A stretch of DNA of 64,000 nucleotides from Bifidobacteriaceae bacterium (GCA_031270825.1 JAISXH010000037.1:1-64000); one strand, 5' to 3'; numbered from the stretch's first letter, positions 44,811 to 54,927 are shown. Notes: generated by a model from the sequence alone, not told the origin. Program-made: numbers and translations.

Positions 44811-47102
44811 CTAGGCGTGATGACGCCCGGAGCCGGTGATGCGATAGGCGTCGAAGACGCCGTCCACGCGGCGGATGGCGGCCAACACCGCATCCAAGTG
44901 AGACGTGTCAGCCAATTCGAAGACGAAGCGATTGATGGCCACGCGGTCTTTGGTCGTGGACACCTCGGCCGACAGGATGTTCACATGGGCCTCCGAGAGG
45001 GCCTTGGTCACATCCGAGAGCAGATGGTGGCGGTCCAGCGCCTCGACTTGGATCTGGACCAGGTAGGACCCTTGGACGTGATCCCGCCATTCGACATCGA
45101 CAATCCGCTCCGGCGATGTCTTCTCCGCCTCCTGGACGTTGGCGCAATCGACCCAGTGGACCGAGACCCCCGAACCGCGGGTGATGAAGCCAATGATTTT
45201 GTCTCCCGGCACTGGCGTGCAGCAGCGGGCCAACTTGACCCAGACGTCATCGACCCCGTGGACCACAATGCCGGGATCACCGCTGGCGCCGGCGGGGCTG
45301 AGCCGGTGTGACAATCCCGGCCGGGAGACCTCGACCACGTCTTCCTCGTTGGCGGCCTCCCCGCCCAGGGACGCCACCAGTTTCTCGACCATGGAATGGG
45401 CCGAGTAGCGGCCCTCGCCGACAGCCGCATACAGGGCCGAGACATCTTGGAACCGAAGCTCATTGGCCAGGGCGAGCAAGGTCTCATGCGACATCAGCCT
45501 CTGAATCGGCAGATTCTGCTTACGCATCTCCTTGGCGATTTGGTCCTTGCCGCGCTCGACCGATTCCTCGCGACGCTCCTTGGTGAACCACTGCCTGATC
45601 TTGTTGCGCGCGCGCGGAGACTTGACGAACACCAACCAATCGCGCGAGGGCCCCTGGCCGGGCGTCTTCGAGGTGAAGATCTCAACCACGTCGCCGGTTT
45701 GGAGTTCCGTGTCCAAAGCCACCAGGCGCGAATTGACCCGGGCGCCAACCGTCCGGTGGCCCACTTCGGTGTGGACGGCGTAAGCGAAGTCGACTGGAGT
45801 CGAACCCGAGGGCAGCGCCAACACGTCGCCTTTGGGCGTGAAGACGTAGACCTCCGCCCGACCGATCTCATAACGCAGTGAATCGAGGAACTCGCCCGGA
45901 TCCTGGGTTTCGCGCTGCCACTCGACCAACTGGCGCAGCCAATCCATATCGGCGCCGCCATTGGCGGTCGAATGCGCCCCTTCCTTGTACTTCCAGTGCG
46001 CGGCCACCCCGTATTCGCTGCGTCGGTGCATCTCATGGGTGCGGATCTGGATTTCGACCGGCTTTCCGGAAGGCCCGATCACGGTGGTGTGCAGCGACTG
46101 GTACATGTTGAACTTGGGCCGGGCTATGTAGTCCTTGAAGCGTCCCGGCACGGGATTCCAGCGCGCATGCATAGCCCCCAGAGCGGCGTAGCAATCCCGC
46201 ACCGAATCAACCAGGACACGAACCCCGACCAGGTCATAGATATCGGTCAGGTCGCGTCCCCGGACAATCATCTTCTGGTAGATCGAGTAGTAGTGCTTCG
46301 GCCGGCCGGTCACCACGCCCTTGATTTTGTTGGCCCTGAGGTCGGCCTTGACCTGCTCGGCCACCACCCGGAGGTATTCGTCGCGGGCCGGGGCGCGTTC
46401 GGCCACCACCCGGACCACTTCCTCGTAGACCCGGGGGTGCAGCGTGGCGAAGGAAAGGTCCTCCAACTCCCATTTGATCGTGTTCATGCCGAGACGATGA
46501 GCCAGCGGAGCGTAGATCTCAAGGGTCTCGCGCGCCTTCCGCTCCGCCGATTCCGTCGAGACATACTTCCAAGTCCGCGCGTTGTGCAAACGGTCGGCCA
46601 ACTTGATCAACAGCACTCTGATGTCTTTGGCGGTGGCGATCACCATCTTGCGCACAGTCTCCGACTGCGCCGCCTCGCCGTACTCGACCTTGTCGAGTTT
46701 GGTCACGCCATCGACCATCTGCGCGATCTCGTCGCCGAACTCGCGCCTGAGTTCGGTCAGCGAGTAGGTCGTGTCCTCGACCGTGTCATGCAGAAGCGCC
46801 GCCGCCAAGGTGGACGGCGTCATGCCGAGTTCAGCCAAGATGGTGGCCACGGCCACCGGATGCGTTATGTAAGGCTCGTCGTTCTTGCGCACCTGGCCTT
46901 CATGGACGCGCTCGGCCACCGCGTAGGCCCGCTCCACCAATTCGGTGGAGGTCTTCGGGTGCGAAGCTCTGAGAGCCGCCAACACGGGTTCCAGGGCGGC
47001 TGGCACCGCTGGGTGCGTCCGGAAGCCGGGGAGCCAGGACAGCGGGCCGGTGTGGGCGCCAGACTCCACCTGAGCTCTGGGGGTGGTGCCGGCCTCAGTC
47101 AT
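44811..47102 (-). CDS. relA: bifunctional (p)ppGpp synthase/hydrolase RelA/SpoT (Rel)
   Basis: A 763-residue stringent-response enzyme. The hydrolase HD domain has HDTVEDT with H105, D106, E109 and D110, so hydrolysis is expected. The synthetase domain (about 245-370) has [16 protein letters not shown] and [24 protein letters not shown] domain ([22 protein letters not shown]), a Cys-containing central region ([11 protein letters not shown]) and a C-terminal ACT domain follow. This is the single long Rel of actinobacteria. The ATG at 47102 comes six bases after TACAAT, a leaderless promoter of its own, separated from apt by a hairpin. Confidence 0.97.
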   Translation of the reverse strand: MTEAGTTPRAQVESGAHTGPLSWLPGFRTHPAVPAALEPVLAALRASHPKTSTELVERAYAVAERVHEGQVRKNDEPYITHPVAVATILAELGMTPSTLAAALLHDTVEDTTYSLTELRREFGDEIAQMVDGVTKLDKVEYGEAAQSETVRKMVIATAKDIRVLLIKLADRLHNARTWKYVSTESAERKARETLEIYAPLAHRLGMNTIKWELEDLSFATLHPRVYEEVVRVVAERAPARDEYLRVVAEQVKADLRANKIKGVVTGRPKHYYSIYQKMIVRGRDLTDIYDLVGVRVLVDSVRDCYAALGAMHARWNPVPGRFKDYIARPKFNMYQSLHTTVIGPSGKPVEIQIRTHEMHRRSEYGVAAHWKYKEGAHSTANGGADMDWLRQLVEWQRETQDPGEFLDSLRYEIGRAEVYVFTPKGDVLALPSGSTPVDFAYAVHTEVGHRTVGARVNSRLVALDTELQTGDVVEIFTSKTPGQGPSRDWLVFVKSPRARNKIRQWFTKERREESVERGKDQIAKEMRKQNLPIQRLMSHETLLALANELRFQDVSALYAAVGEGRYSAHSMVEKLVASLGGEAANEEDVVEVSRPGLSHRLSPAGASGDPGIVVHGVDDVWVKLARCCTPVPGDKIIGFITRGSGVSVHWVDCANVQEAEKTSPERIVDVEWRDHVQGSYLVQIQVEALDRHHLLSDVTKALSEAHVNILSAEVSTTKDRVAINRFVFELADTSHLDAVLAAIRRVDGVFDAYRITGSGRHHA

Positions 47103-47108
47103 GCGCTA

Positions 47109-47114
47109 ATTGTA
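47109..47114 (-). promoter_or_regulatory. -10 box of relA
   Basis: TACAAT on the minus strand ends exactly six bases before the relA ATG. Confidence 0.5.
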
Positions 47115-47162
47115 GAACCGCCTGCGGGCCGAACCCCGGCTTTTCGCCATCGGCCCAGTCTG

Positions 47163-47183
47163 GCCGCCCGCCGCGCGGGCGGC
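47163..47183 (-). terminator. GC-rich hairpin between apt and relA
   Basis: Perfect nine-base arms GCCGCCCGC and GCGGGCGGC around a three-base loop, 40 nt past the apt stop and before the relA promoter. No T-tract follows, so it would act as the GC-only hairpin terminators proposed for actinobacteria. Confidence 0.5.
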
Positions 47184-47193
47184 GAACCAGTGA

Positions 47194-47214
47194 GCACAAT
47201 CACCGTCCCCCTGC
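47194..47214 (-). repeat. dispersed repeat, copy 2 (after apt)
   Basis: The minus-strand core GCAGGGGGACGGTGATTGTG begins 10 nt after the apt stop. Orientation relative to the gene and sequence match the copies at 11567-11600 and 55074-55130. Confidence 0.75.
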
Positions 47215-47223
47215 GGGATTTGG

Positions 47224-47766
47224 TTAGGTGGTCCAGATGCACTCTAGGTCGCGGCCGGGGAGTTTGGCGCGGCCGGCCAGGGAGGCCAATTCGATTAGGA
47301 AGCTCATGCCGATGACCTTGGCGCCAGCGCGCTCGAGCAGGTCGGCGGCGGCAGCCGCCGTGCCGCCGGTGGCCAGGACGTCATCCATGATGACCACGCG
47401 CGTGCCCGGCCTGATGGCGTCCTCGTGCATCTCCAGGGCCGCCTCGCCGTATTCCAGCGCATAGGACTCGCGCAGAGTCACCCCGGGCAACTTGCCCGGC
47501 TTGCGCAACGGCACAAAGCCCAGACCGGTGTGAAAAGCGGCCGGGGCGGCCACGATGAAACCACGCGCCTCGATTCCCACCACCAACTCACAGCCGACGC
47601 GCTCCAAGAAATCGGACAGATACTCGATCACCTGCCCAAAGGCGTACGAATCAGCCAGCAGCGGGGTGATGTCTTTGAAGATCACGCCGGGGGTGGGGAA
47701 ATCGGGGATGTCCCGGCAGTGGGCCTCGACCAGGTCGCGGACCTGCCCCGGGGTGATCAAACCCAC
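47224..47766 (-). CDS. apt: adenine phosphoribosyltransferase
   Basis: A 180-residue purine salvage enzyme making AMP from adenine and PRPP. The N-terminal FPTPGVIFKDITPLL is the APRT hood signature and VVIMDDVLATGGTAAAA carries the PRPP-binding loop. I start at the GTG at 47766 because GGAGG lies nine bases upstream; the GTG at 47775 would have the Shine-Dalgarno directly against it, though it would overlap the secF stop as GTGA. Location between secF and relA is the standard actinobacterial order. Confidence 0.94.
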   Translation of the reverse strand: MGLITPGQVRDLVEAHCRDIPDFPTPGVIFKDITPLLADSYAFGQVIEYLSDFLERVGCELVVGIEARGFIVAAPAAFHTGLGFVPLRKPGKLPGVTLRESYALEYGEAALEMHEDAIRPGTRVVIMDDVLATGGTAAAAADLLERAGAKVIGMSFLIELASLAGRAKLPGRDLECIWTT

Positions 47767-47771
47767 CGCTG

Positions 47772-48875
47772 TCACCTCCCCGAACGCGGCTTGCGCCGCG
47801 GTTGGGAGACCTGTCCGCGGTGCTCGCCCGCGCGCATCGCGCCGATGCCAGACAGGGCCGCCGTGCCGATCCCGGCGTCGGCTCCGGCCGCGACCGCTTC
47901 GGCCCGCTTGGCCAGCACCCGTTCGGTGTGCTCGCGAATCCGCGGCTCCCGGTTACGCAGAGCCACCTCCAGCGGCGTGGCCAAGAAGATCGACGAGTAG
48001 GTTCCGGCCGCCATGCCCACGAACAAAGCCAGCGAGATGTCCTGCAGCGACGACGGCCCCAACAACGCCCAGCCGATGAACAGAATCGCGGCCACCGGCA
48101 GCAGCGCCACCACCGAAGTGTTGATCGAACGCACCATGGTCTGATTGACCGCCAGGTTGGCGGCCTCTCCATAGGTGTACTGCGACTGGTCCAACGCGCC
48201 CTGAGTGTTTTCACGCACCTTGTCGAAGACCACCACGGTGTCATACATCGAGTAGCCCAGAACGGTCAGGAAGCCGATCAGCGTGGCCGGGGTGACCTCG
48301 AAGCCGACCGCCGCATAGACCCCCACGGTCACAATCAGGTCGTGGATCAGCGCCGTTATGGCCGACACGGCCATGGCCCAGTTCCGGAAGTACATGATCA
48401 TGGCCAGGGCGACCAGCGCCAGGAAGATGATCGAGCCCCGTATCGCCTTGCCGGACACGTCCGAGCCCCAGGACGCCGACACCATCTGGTTCGACACGTC
48501 GGTGGTCGGCACATCATAGGCTTCGGCCAGAGCCGTCTTGACGCTTTGGGTTTCCTCACCACTGAGCTTGCCGGTCTGCACGCGCACGCCGCCGTCGCCA
48601 AGCGAGGAGACCTTGGGCGAGGCGTCGGCGCCCAGTTCGTCGCGCAACGCGTCCAGGGCCGGGCCCTGATCGGTCGAGGTGGTGCCGGACACCCGGAACT
48701 CGGTGCCGCCCACGAACTCCATGCCGAGGTGCAGGCCGGGCTTGAAAACCAAAACGCCGCAAACAATCACCACGCCGACGGCCACCGACAGCCAGATCTT
48801 GATCTTGGGCACCACCGCGTACGACCGGCGCCCGGTGTAGAGGTCGTTGCCCCACTGCGAGAAGCCCCTAGCCAT
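47772..48875 (-). CDS. secF: protein translocase subunit SecF
   Basis: A 367-residue RND-like membrane subunit that pulls preproteins out of the Sec channel using proton motive force. FVGGTEFRVSG near residue 55 is the conserved SecF P1 entry, and VTPATLIGFLTVLGYSMYDTVVVFDKVREN in the membrane block is the SecF signature. Six membrane segments, with a first periplasmic domain between TM1 and TM2. The C-terminal tail after about residue 320 is Arg/Ala-rich and disordered. It overlaps the end of secD by eight bases. Confidence 0.96.
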   Translation of the reverse strand: MARGFSQWGNDLYTGRRSYAVVPKIKIWLSVAVGVVIVCGVLVFKPGLHLGMEFVGGTEFRVSGTTSTDQGPALDALRDELGADASPKVSSLGDGGVRVQTGKLSGEETQSVKTALAEAYDVPTTDVSNQMVSASWGSDVSGKAIRGSIIFLALVALAMIMYFRNWAMAVSAITALIHDLIVTVGVYAAVGFEVTPATLIGFLTVLGYSMYDTVVVFDKVRENTQGALDQSQYTYGEAANLAVNQTMVRSINTSVVALLPVAAILFIGWALLGPSSLQDISLALFVGMAAGTYSSIFLATPLEVALRNREPRIREHTERVLAKRAEAVAAGADAGIGTAALSGIGAMRAGEHRGQVSQPRRKPRSGR

Positions 48876-51180
48876 CGCTATCGCCCCCTTCCCCCTCGGC
48901 GCCTGATTCTCGGGCCTGTTGAGCCGCCCGCCGCTTGCGCTCCGCTATCGACAAACCGGCGTCGCCGGCGACTTTGGTCGGCGGCTTCTTGACGGCCGGT
49001 TCTTGGTCAGGCCCGTCGTCCGGGCCGGACTCGTCCCCGGCCCCAGGGCCGCCGCCCGCCTCGCCGGCGCCCCCCGGACGTGTTCCAGCCGGGCGTGCCT
49101 TCTTGCCCGATGCCGTTTCGACCGTCAGGCTGTCAACTTCCGCCAGGTCCTCCTCAGCTAGGTCGTCTGCTTCGTCGAGGTCCTCCAAGACGGCCACAGC
49201 GCCACCCGAGCCGGCGCCGGCGACCGCCCGGTCGGCATCGGCGGCCGCGGCGAAACGACCCCTGCCGACATAGCGAACCGCGCCCGGCGCGCCCAAACGG
49301 AACGGATCCAGGCCAGACCAGGGATGGCCCTCGCCCCAGAAACGAGTCTTGGTCGCCAGCAACACCACCGGATGGGTGAACAGCATGACCACCACCAAGT
49401 CCATAACCGTGGTCAGGCCCAGGGTGAAGGCGAAGCCGCGCACGCCGCCCACCGCCACCATGTACAGAACGATCGCCGCGAGGAAGTTGACCGCGTCCGA
49501 GGCCCAAATGGTCCGCCGGGCCCGCAACCAGGCCATCTCCACCGCCACGCCGATCGGACGGCCGACCCGCAGCTCGTCACGGATGCGTTCGAAATAGACA
49601 ATGAACGAATCAGCCGTGATGCCGATAGCGATGATCAGGCCGGCCACGCCAGCCAGCGACAGCCGGTAACCCTGCGTCCAGCCCAGCAGCACAATGGTGC
49701 CGTAGGAGATGCCGATGGCCAAGATCAGCGACAGCACCGTCACCCCAGACAACGCCCGGTACTGGAAGAAGGAGTAGACAGCCACCAGGATCAGGCCGAT
49801 CAGACCGGCCCAAAGCCCGATTTCCAGCTGTTCGGATCCGGCCGTGGCCGAAATCTGGTCCTGCGACTGGACCACGAAGTTGATCGGCAACGAGCCGAAC
49901 GACAGCTGGTCGGCCAGGGTTTTCGAGGTCTGTTGGGTGAACGAGCCCGAGATTTGGGCCTCGCCGGTCAGGATCGGGTCGTTGCACACCTCAGGCGCGG
50001 AGATGACCAGGTCGTCCAAGACGATCGCGAACTGCCGCTTGGGGTCTTCGGCATTGGCCTTGCAGGCCGCGTCCAGTTTGGTGGTGACGGCGCCGAACTG
50101 CTTGCCGCCGGCGGAGTTGAAGGCGATGTCCACTATCCACTGACCAGTGGTGTTGCCCTGCTGGGTGGTCGCCATGCCGTTGTTGGCCTTGGTCAGCTCG
50201 GAGCCTTGGACCATGACCGGGCCGAGGATGTAGGCCGCCGTGCCTTCCTCGTCGCAAGTGACCAGCGGCTTGTCGGGATCAGAGGGATCGTTGCCGCGCG
50301 ATGAGCCGACCATTGAGCAGTTGATGGATTCGGCCACGGTCTGGGCTTTGGCGGCCTCTTCGGTGATGCCGGTGGCGGTCTTCTGGGCGATCGTGGACTC
50401 GGCGCCTTCCAACAGCTTGGCGTACTCCTCGGCCACGGCCCCGTAAACGATCGTGTCGTTGAGGCCGTTGTCCAGCCGCGCGGTGTAGGCCTCGTCCGGC
50501 GGGACCGGCATATTGCCGGTAGAGGCGTCGACCTTCGACGTCGGGGTGGGCGCCGGGGAAGGACTGGTGGACGATGCCGTGGGGCTGGGCTCCACACTCT
50601 CCTCGGTTGTCGGGGTGGTTTCGCCGGTCTCAGTCTCAGCGCCGTCGCTGGGCTCTTCTCCTGTTTCGCCTTCTTCGCCTTCTTCGCCTGTTTCGCCTTC
50701 TTCGGCGCTGGGCTCGGGCGACGGCGTGTAAGACGGGTTCGGGTAATACCGGGTCGACCAGGCTTCGCCTTGGTCAGGCGTGGCGCCGGTGACATACAGG
50801 ACAGTCCTAAAGGTCATCTTGGCCGACTTGGTCACCAGGTCGAGACTCTCTTGGCTGGGGTCGCCGGGAATCGAAACGACGATATTCGAACTGCCCTGAC
50901 GGGCGACCTCGGCCTCGGTCACGCCAGAAGCGTTGACGCGCTTTTCGATGATCTCTTTGGCCTGGTCCAGCTGCTCGTCCGTGACCTGGGCATTTGATTC
51001 GGAGGCCTGGGGGGTCAGGACCAGCTCGGTGCCGCCTTCGAGGTCGAGGGCGAACTTCGGCAAGAACCCGGTCTTGCCCGCCGCGGCGCCAATTCCGATC
51101 GCTCCGAACAGAAGGATCACCAGCACCACCAGCACCAGCAAAGTGCGGCCAGGCCGGGCCTTTCGAGAGTGTGTAGCCAC
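48868..51180 (-). CDS. secD: protein translocase subunit SecD
   Basis: A 770-residue SecD, long even for actinobacteria. FALDLEGGTELVLTP near residue 43 starts the P1 domain. A disordered Glu/Thr/Ser/Pro-rich insertion at about 150-220 (SAEEGETGEEGEEGETGEE) splits P1, and a charged Ala/Gly/Asp tail of about 130 residues follows the last membrane segment. The five C-terminal helices include the VAGLIIAIGITADSFIVYFERIRDE signature. The GTG at 51180 has AGGAGA nine bases upstream. It partners SecF (overlapping) and YajC (52 nt upstream). Confidence 0.96.
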   Translation of the reverse strand: MATHSRKARPGRTLLVLVVLVILLFGAIGIGAAAGKTGFLPKFALDLEGGTELVLTPQASESNAQVTDEQLDQAKEIIEKRVNASGVTEAEVARQGSSNIVVSIPGDPSQESLDLVTKSAKMTFRTVLYVTGATPDQGEAWSTRYYPNPSYTPSPEPSAEEGETGEEGEEGETGEEPSDGAETETGETTPTTEESVEPSPTASSTSPSPAPTPTSKVDASTGNMPVPPDEAYTARLDNGLNDTIVYGAVAEEYAKLLEGAESTIAQKTATGITEEAAKAQTVAESINCSMVGSSRGNDPSDPDKPLVTCDEEGTAAYILGPVMVQGSELTKANNGMATTQQGNTTGQWIVDIAFNSAGGKQFGAVTTKLDAACKANAEDPKRQFAIVLDDLVISAPEVCNDPILTGEAQISGSFTQQTSKTLADQLSFGSLPINFVVQSQDQISATAGSEQLEIGLWAGLIGLILVAVYSFFQYRALSGVTVLSLILAIGISYGTIVLLGWTQGYRLSLAGVAGLIIAIGITADSFIVYFERIRDELRVGRPIGVAVEMAWLRARRTIWASDAVNFLAAIVLYMVAVGGVRGFAFTLGLTTVMDLVVVMLFTHPVVLLATKTRFWGEGHPWSGLDPFRLGAPGAVRYVGRGRFAAAADADRAVAGAGSGGAVAVLEDLDEADDLAEEDLAEVDSLTVETASGKKARPAGTRPGGAGEAGGGPGAGDESGPDDGPDQEPAVKKPPTKVAGDAGLSIAERKRRAAQQARESGAEGEGGDSDG

Positions 51181-51232
51181 CTAAGTGTTTCTCCTTGGAT
51201 GATTTGCGGGCGAAGCCTAAGAGCTGAAAGAC

Positions 51233-51745
51233 CTACTTGTCTTGGTCTTCCGGCTGCGATTGGTCCTGTCCGCCGGCGGGGTCCGTGTCGGCATCTGCGG
51301 GCGAGCCGTCAAGCTCTGGCTCTTCGGCCGAGCCGTCAAGCTCTGACTCCTCGGCCGAATCCGGCAGCTCATCCTCGTCGAGAGGATACGGTTCGGTCAG
51401 ATTGCCCCATTCCTCATCCGAGACCACCGACTTGATCGCCCGGCGCAGGTAGGCCGATTCATCGCCGCTAGGCGACATCAGCGTCAACACGTCGCCGTTG
51501 ACTTGGGTGACCACACCGATCATGCCGCCCACGGTCATGACTCGCTGGCCGACGTCCAACGCCCGGCGGAAATCACCCTGCTGTTGTTGCTGCTTCTTGT
51601 TCCGCCGAGACATGAACCACATCAACAGGATCATGCCGCCAATGAAGATCAGCAACACGTAGTTGCCGCCGCCTCCCCCTGGCTGGGTCGCCGGCTCCTC
51701 ACCTTCGGCCAACACGGCGACATCGAAAATAGTCAACGAAAACAC
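51233..51745 (-). CDS. yajC: preprotein translocase subunit YajC
   Basis: A 170-residue protein with one membrane helix (YVLLIFIGGMILLMWFM, about residues 29-45), the conserved basic RRNKKQQQQQGDF after it and the MTVGGMIGVVTQV beta region. The acidic, Ser/Glu/Asp-rich tail from about 115 is longer than in E. coli YajC (110 residues) but usual in actinobacteria. The frame's GTG at 51745 has GAGGA directly against it; a TTG at 51736 with GGAG eight bases upstream is a realistic alternative start. It accompanies secDF as the accessory subunit. Confidence 0.92.
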   Translation of the reverse strand: MFSLTIFDVAVLAEGEEPATQPGGGGGNYVLLIFIGGMILLMWFMSRRNKKQQQQQGDFRRALDVGQRVMTVGGMIGVVTQVNGDVLTLMSPSGDESAYLRRAIKSVVSDEEWGNLTEPYPLDEDELPDSAEESELDGSAEEPELDGSPADADTDPAGGQDQSQPEDQDK

Positions 51746-51775
51746 TCCTCGGTCAATGGGATGCGAAAAAAGACA

Positions 51776-52879
51776 TTACGTCCGGGGTGAGTCTAGCCCA
51801 CCCCACGAAAGGTCCGGCCGAAGCAGAGAAATCTCTGGGCTGAGGTCGGGGGCGCCGCCGATGGGCTGGCCCAGATGGGTGTAGGCCGCAGGGGTGGCCA
51901 AGCGACCGCGAGGCGTCCGCGCAATCAAGCCTTCGCGCAGTAGGAAGGGCTCCACCACCGTCTCAATGGTGTCCGGCTCCTCGCCCACGGCGGCCGCCAA
52001 GGTGGTCAATCCGACCGGCTGGCCGACGAAGCGGCGGACCAGCACCTCGAGGATGGCTCGGTCGAGTCGGTCCAGTCCGCGCTCATCCACCTGGTAGACG
52101 TCCAGAGCGGCCAGAGCGGCCTCGATGTCGGCCACGCCGGTGCCCCGGACCTCGGCCCAATCCCGCACCCGGCGCAGCAGACGATTGGCGATCCTGGGCG
52201 TGCCGCGCGAACGCGAGGCCACCTCCCGGCCCGCCTCGGCGGTGACCACCAGGGCGAGCAGCGCCGCCGAGCGCGCGATCACCCTTTCCAACTCCTCGGC
52301 CGAGTAATAGTCGAGCTGCCCGGTGAACCCGAACCGATCCCGCAGAGGAGCGGGCAACAGCCCCGCTCGGGTGGTCGCGCCGACCACCGTGAATGGTGGC
52401 AAGGTCAGAGGAATGGCGTTGGCGCCGGGCCCTTTGCCGACCACGACATCGACCCGGAAATCCTCCATGGCCACGTACAGCATCTCTTCAACTGGCCGGG
52501 CCAAACGATGGATCTCGTCGACAAAGAGGACTTCGCCCTCTTCCAGCGAGGTCAGCACCGCCGCCAGATCGCCGGCGTGTTGGATCGCCGGACCGGATGT
52601 GACCCGCATCGAGACACCCAGTTCGGCCGCGATGATCATGGCCAGAGTGGTTTTGCCCAGCCCCGGCGGCCCGGACAACAGAACATGGTCTGGCGGCATG
52701 TTCCGGGCCCGGGCGGCTTCCAGCACCAGCGAAAGCTGATCCCGGACCACTCGCTGGCCCACGAATTCGCCCAGGTTCTTGGGCCGCAAGGCGGCCTCGA
52801 TAGCTCGTTCTGTTCCGGACGCCGCCGGTGAGAGCGCTTCGCGCGCCAGCGGCTCGGCGCTGATCGATTCGTCGTTCAT
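51776..52879 (-). CDS. ruvB: Holliday junction branch migration helicase RuvB
   Basis: A 367-residue AAA+ motor. Walker A GPPGLGKT is at 70-77, Walker [11 protein letters not shown] follows, with [18 protein letters not shown] (sensor and arginine-finger region) and a winged-helix C-domain ([17 protein letters not shown]). It is separated from ruvA by 58 nt, unusual for this operon, and a 14-nt sequence at its start codon is repeated over the ruvA stop. yajC begins 30 nt downstream, so the ruv and sec genes are probably one transcript. Confidence 0.97.
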   Translation of the reverse strand: MNDESISAEPLAREALSPAASGTERAIEAALRPKNLGEFVGQRVVRDQLSLVLEAARARNMPPDHVLLSGPPGLGKTTLAMIIAAELGVSMRVTSGPAIQHAGDLAAVLTSLEEGEVLFVDEIHRLARPVEEMLYVAMEDFRVDVVVGKGPGANAIPLTLPPFTVVGATTRAGLLPAPLRDRFGFTGQLDYYSAEELERVIARSAALLALVVTAEAGREVASRSRGTPRIANRLLRRVRDWAEVRGTGVADIEAALAALDVYQVDERGLDRLDRAILEVLVRRFVGQPVGLTTLAAAVGEEPDTIETVVEPFLLREGLIARTPRGRLATPAAYTHLGQPIGGAPDLSPEISLLRPDLSWGGLDSPRT

Positions 52880-52937
52880 CGGTTCGCCTGCCGTCCAACC
52901 GCGCTTCGGCGCCGCGCGCAGGCGGCCCCCCGGCTAT

Positions 52938-53546
52938 TCATCGGTTCGCCCGCAATCGTCCCAGCGCGGCCCTCAGCAACCCCGCCACCTCTGTCGGCGC
53001 ATCCGGTTCGGACTGGACGGCCGCCACCGCGGCGGTCGCCGCCTGGGCGTTGAAGCCGAGCTGCATCAGCGCCATCAGAACCTGTTCGCCCTCAGCGCCG
53101 GCGCCCGGCAGTCCGCTCGATCCGGGCACCCCGGCGCCGCCTGTGGCCGGGGCCAGCTTCCCAGCCAGTGTGATGACCAGCTTCTGCGCGCCCTTGCGGC
53201 CGATGCCCGGCACCGTGGTCAGGGCCGTGACATCTTCGGCGGCCACCGCCTTGGTCAGCCCGTCCGCGCCGAGGGCCGAGACCAAGGCCAGCGCCAGCTT
53301 CGGCCCCACGCCGCTGGCGGACTGCGCCACCACGAAAACGTCACGTTCCACGGCATCGGCGAACCCATACAAAGTCAGGGAATCCTCACGCACCACCAGG
53401 TGCGTCAGAATCGTGGCCTGAGCGCCTTGGCGGAGGCGGTCGCGGGCGGCGGGCGTGAGGGTGACGGCCATGCCGACGCCGCCGCATTCAATGACGGCGG
53501 TGTTGGCGGTCAGGGACAACACTTCCCCCCGCAGCGAGGCGATCAC
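52938..53546 (-). CDS. ruvA: Holliday junction branch migration complex subunit RuvA
   Basis: A 202-residue DNA-binding subunit. Domain I starts MIASLRGEVLSLTANTAVIE, the helix-hairpin-helix domain has LTTVPGIGRKGAQKLVITL near residue 115, and domain III (about 155-200) contacts RuvB. I start at the GTG at 53546, which gives the invariant N-terminus and overlaps the ruvC stop as GTGA; the frame is open further upstream but inside ruvC. The linker between domains II and III is Gly/Pro-rich. Confidence 0.96.
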   Translation of the reverse strand: MIASLRGEVLSLTANTAVIECGGVGMAVTLTPAARDRLRQGAQATILTHLVVREDSLTLYGFADAVERDVFVVAQSASGVGPKLALALVSALGADGLTKAVAAEDVTALTTVPGIGRKGAQKLVITLAGKLAPATGGAGVPGSSGLPGAGAEGEQVLMALMQLGFNAQAATAAVAAVQSEPDAPTEVAGLLRAALGRLRANR

Positions 53547-54115
53547 GCCGTCACCCAAGTCTTGCGGCCGCGGCGGGCCGCCCGGGCGGCTTCGACCCAA
53601 GCTTTCTGGGCCGCCGTGGCGGCCTGGCCGGTGGGACTGAGCGTGCTGGGGCGCCAGGCGTGGCAGATGGCCAGGGCCAAGGCGTCGGCGGCGTCGGCCG
53701 GGCGGGGCGGTTCGGACAGGCCGAGCAGGCGTGTGACCATCCTGGCGACCTGATCTTTAGGAGCGTCCCCGTTGCCGGTGACGGCGGCTTTGACCTCGGT
53801 CGGGGTGTGCAACGCCACTTCGACGCCGCGCCGGGCCGCTTCGACCATGGCCAAGCCGGCGACCTGCATGGTGCCGGAGACGGTGTAGGCATTGTGTTGG
53901 GCGAAAACCCGCTCGACCGCCAGCGCGTCCGGCCGGTAGCGCTCGATCCAGGCGCCAATCGCGTCCGCCACGGCCGCCAGGCGGCGGTCGACGGTGTCAT
54001 CCGGCGGGCTGGTGGCGATTCCGAAGGCGACCATTTGGACCCGTCGGCTGGGCTCGGAATCGACCACGCCCAGGCCGCAACGGGTCAGGCCCGGATCGAC
54101 GCCCAGCACGCGCAT
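53543..54115 (-). CDS. ruvC: crossover junction endodeoxyribonuclease RuvC
   Basis: A 190-residue RNase H-fold nuclease that resolves Holliday junctions. The first catalytic Asp is D7 in RVLGVDPGLTRCG, a catalytic Glu lies in LAVERVFAQHN, and the C-terminal acidic pair is in RPADAADALALAICH. The ATG at 54115 lies six bases after the yebC stop; the ruvA gene overlaps its stop. The yebC-ruvC-ruvA-ruvB order is the classic one. Confidence 0.96.
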   Translation of the reverse strand: MRVLGVDPGLTRCGLGVVDSEPSRRVQMVAFGIATSPPDDTVDRRLAAVADAIGAWIERYRPDALAVERVFAQHNAYTVSGTMQVAGLAMVEAARRGVEVALHTPTEVKAAVTGNGDAPKDQVARMVTRLLGLSEPPRPADAADALALAICHAWRPSTLSPTGQAATAAQKAWVEAARAARRGRKTWVTA

Positions 54116-54121
54116 AGACGG

Positions 54122-54880
54122 CTAAGCTCCCATCGCTTCGGCCAGGACCTCTTCGGAGGCGTCGAAGTTGGTGTAAACGTTCTGCACGTCGTCCGAGTCC
54201 TCCAGCGCGTCCACCACGCGCATGATCTTCTTGACGCCATCGGCGTCCAACGTCACCTCGAGCGAGGGCACGAACTGCACCTCGGCCAAGTCGTAGTCGA
54301 TCCCGGCCGCCTGCAGGGCCCGGCGGGCGGCGACCAGATTCTCCGGCGCGGTGATGATCTCGAAACCGCCGTCTTGGGCGCTGACCTCTTCCGGATCCGC
54401 GTCCAGCACGGCGTCCAGGACCGCGTCCTCGTCCACGCCCTCGGCCGCAGGCACCTCGATGACGCCTTTGCGCGAGAACATGTAGGCCACCGAACCCGGA
54501 TCGGCCAGCGAACCGCCGTTGCGGCTGAGCGCCAGCCGGATGTCCGATGACGCCCGGTTGCGATTGTCGGTCAAGGCCTCCACCAGCACGGCCACCCCGC
54601 CCGGCCCGTACCCTTCGTAGATGATCGACTGATAGTCGGCGCCGCCGCCCTCCGCGCCGGAACCGCGCTTGACCGCCCGGTCGATGTTCTCATTCGGCAC
54701 CGACGACTTCTTGGCTTTTTGAATGGCGTCGAAAAGAGTCGGGTTGGCGGCCGGATCGCCACCGCCGGTCCGTGCCGCCACCTCGATATTCTTGATCAGC
54801 TTGGCGAACAGCTTGCCGCGTTTGGCGTCAATCGCGGCCTTCTTGTGCTTGGTGGTGGCCCACTTGGAGTGACCCGACAT
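54122..54880 (-). CDS. yebC: YebC/PmpR family protein
   Basis: A 252-residue member of the YebC/TACO1 family, which in bacteria acts as a DNA-binding regulator (PmpR) or, from more recent work, helps ribosomes through proline stretches. The invariant start [19 protein letters not shown] fixes the ATG at 54880, followed by [28 protein letters not shown] and [22 protein letters not shown]. Length is typical. A -10 box TAGACT lies about 40 nt upstream. It heads the ruv operon. The many Pro-rich proteins here give a translation role some appeal, which is inference only. Confidence 0.95.
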   Translation of the reverse strand: MSGHSKWATTKHKKAAIDAKRGKLFAKLIKNIEVAARTGGGDPAANPTLFDAIQKAKKSSVPNENIDRAVKRGSGAEGGGADYQSIIYEGYGPGGVAVLVEALTDNRNRASSDIRLALSRNGGSLADPGSVAYMFSRKGVIEVPAAEGVDEDAVLDAVLDADPEEVSAQDGGFEIITAPENLVAARRALQAAGIDYDLAEVQFVPSLEVTLDADGVKKIMRVVDALEDSDDVQNVYTNFDASEEVLAEAMGA

Positions 54881-54921
54881 AGATGGCTTCTTCCCCTCTT
54901 CCTTAGGCAAAACCTGCGGTC

Positions 54922-54927
54922 AGTCTA
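54922..54927 (-). promoter_or_regulatory. -10 box of the yebC-ruv unit
   Basis: TAGACT on the minus strand, about 41 nt before the yebC ATG, leaving a leader of roughly 35 nt that holds GAGGGG; this unit is therefore led, unlike most here. Confidence 0.35.
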
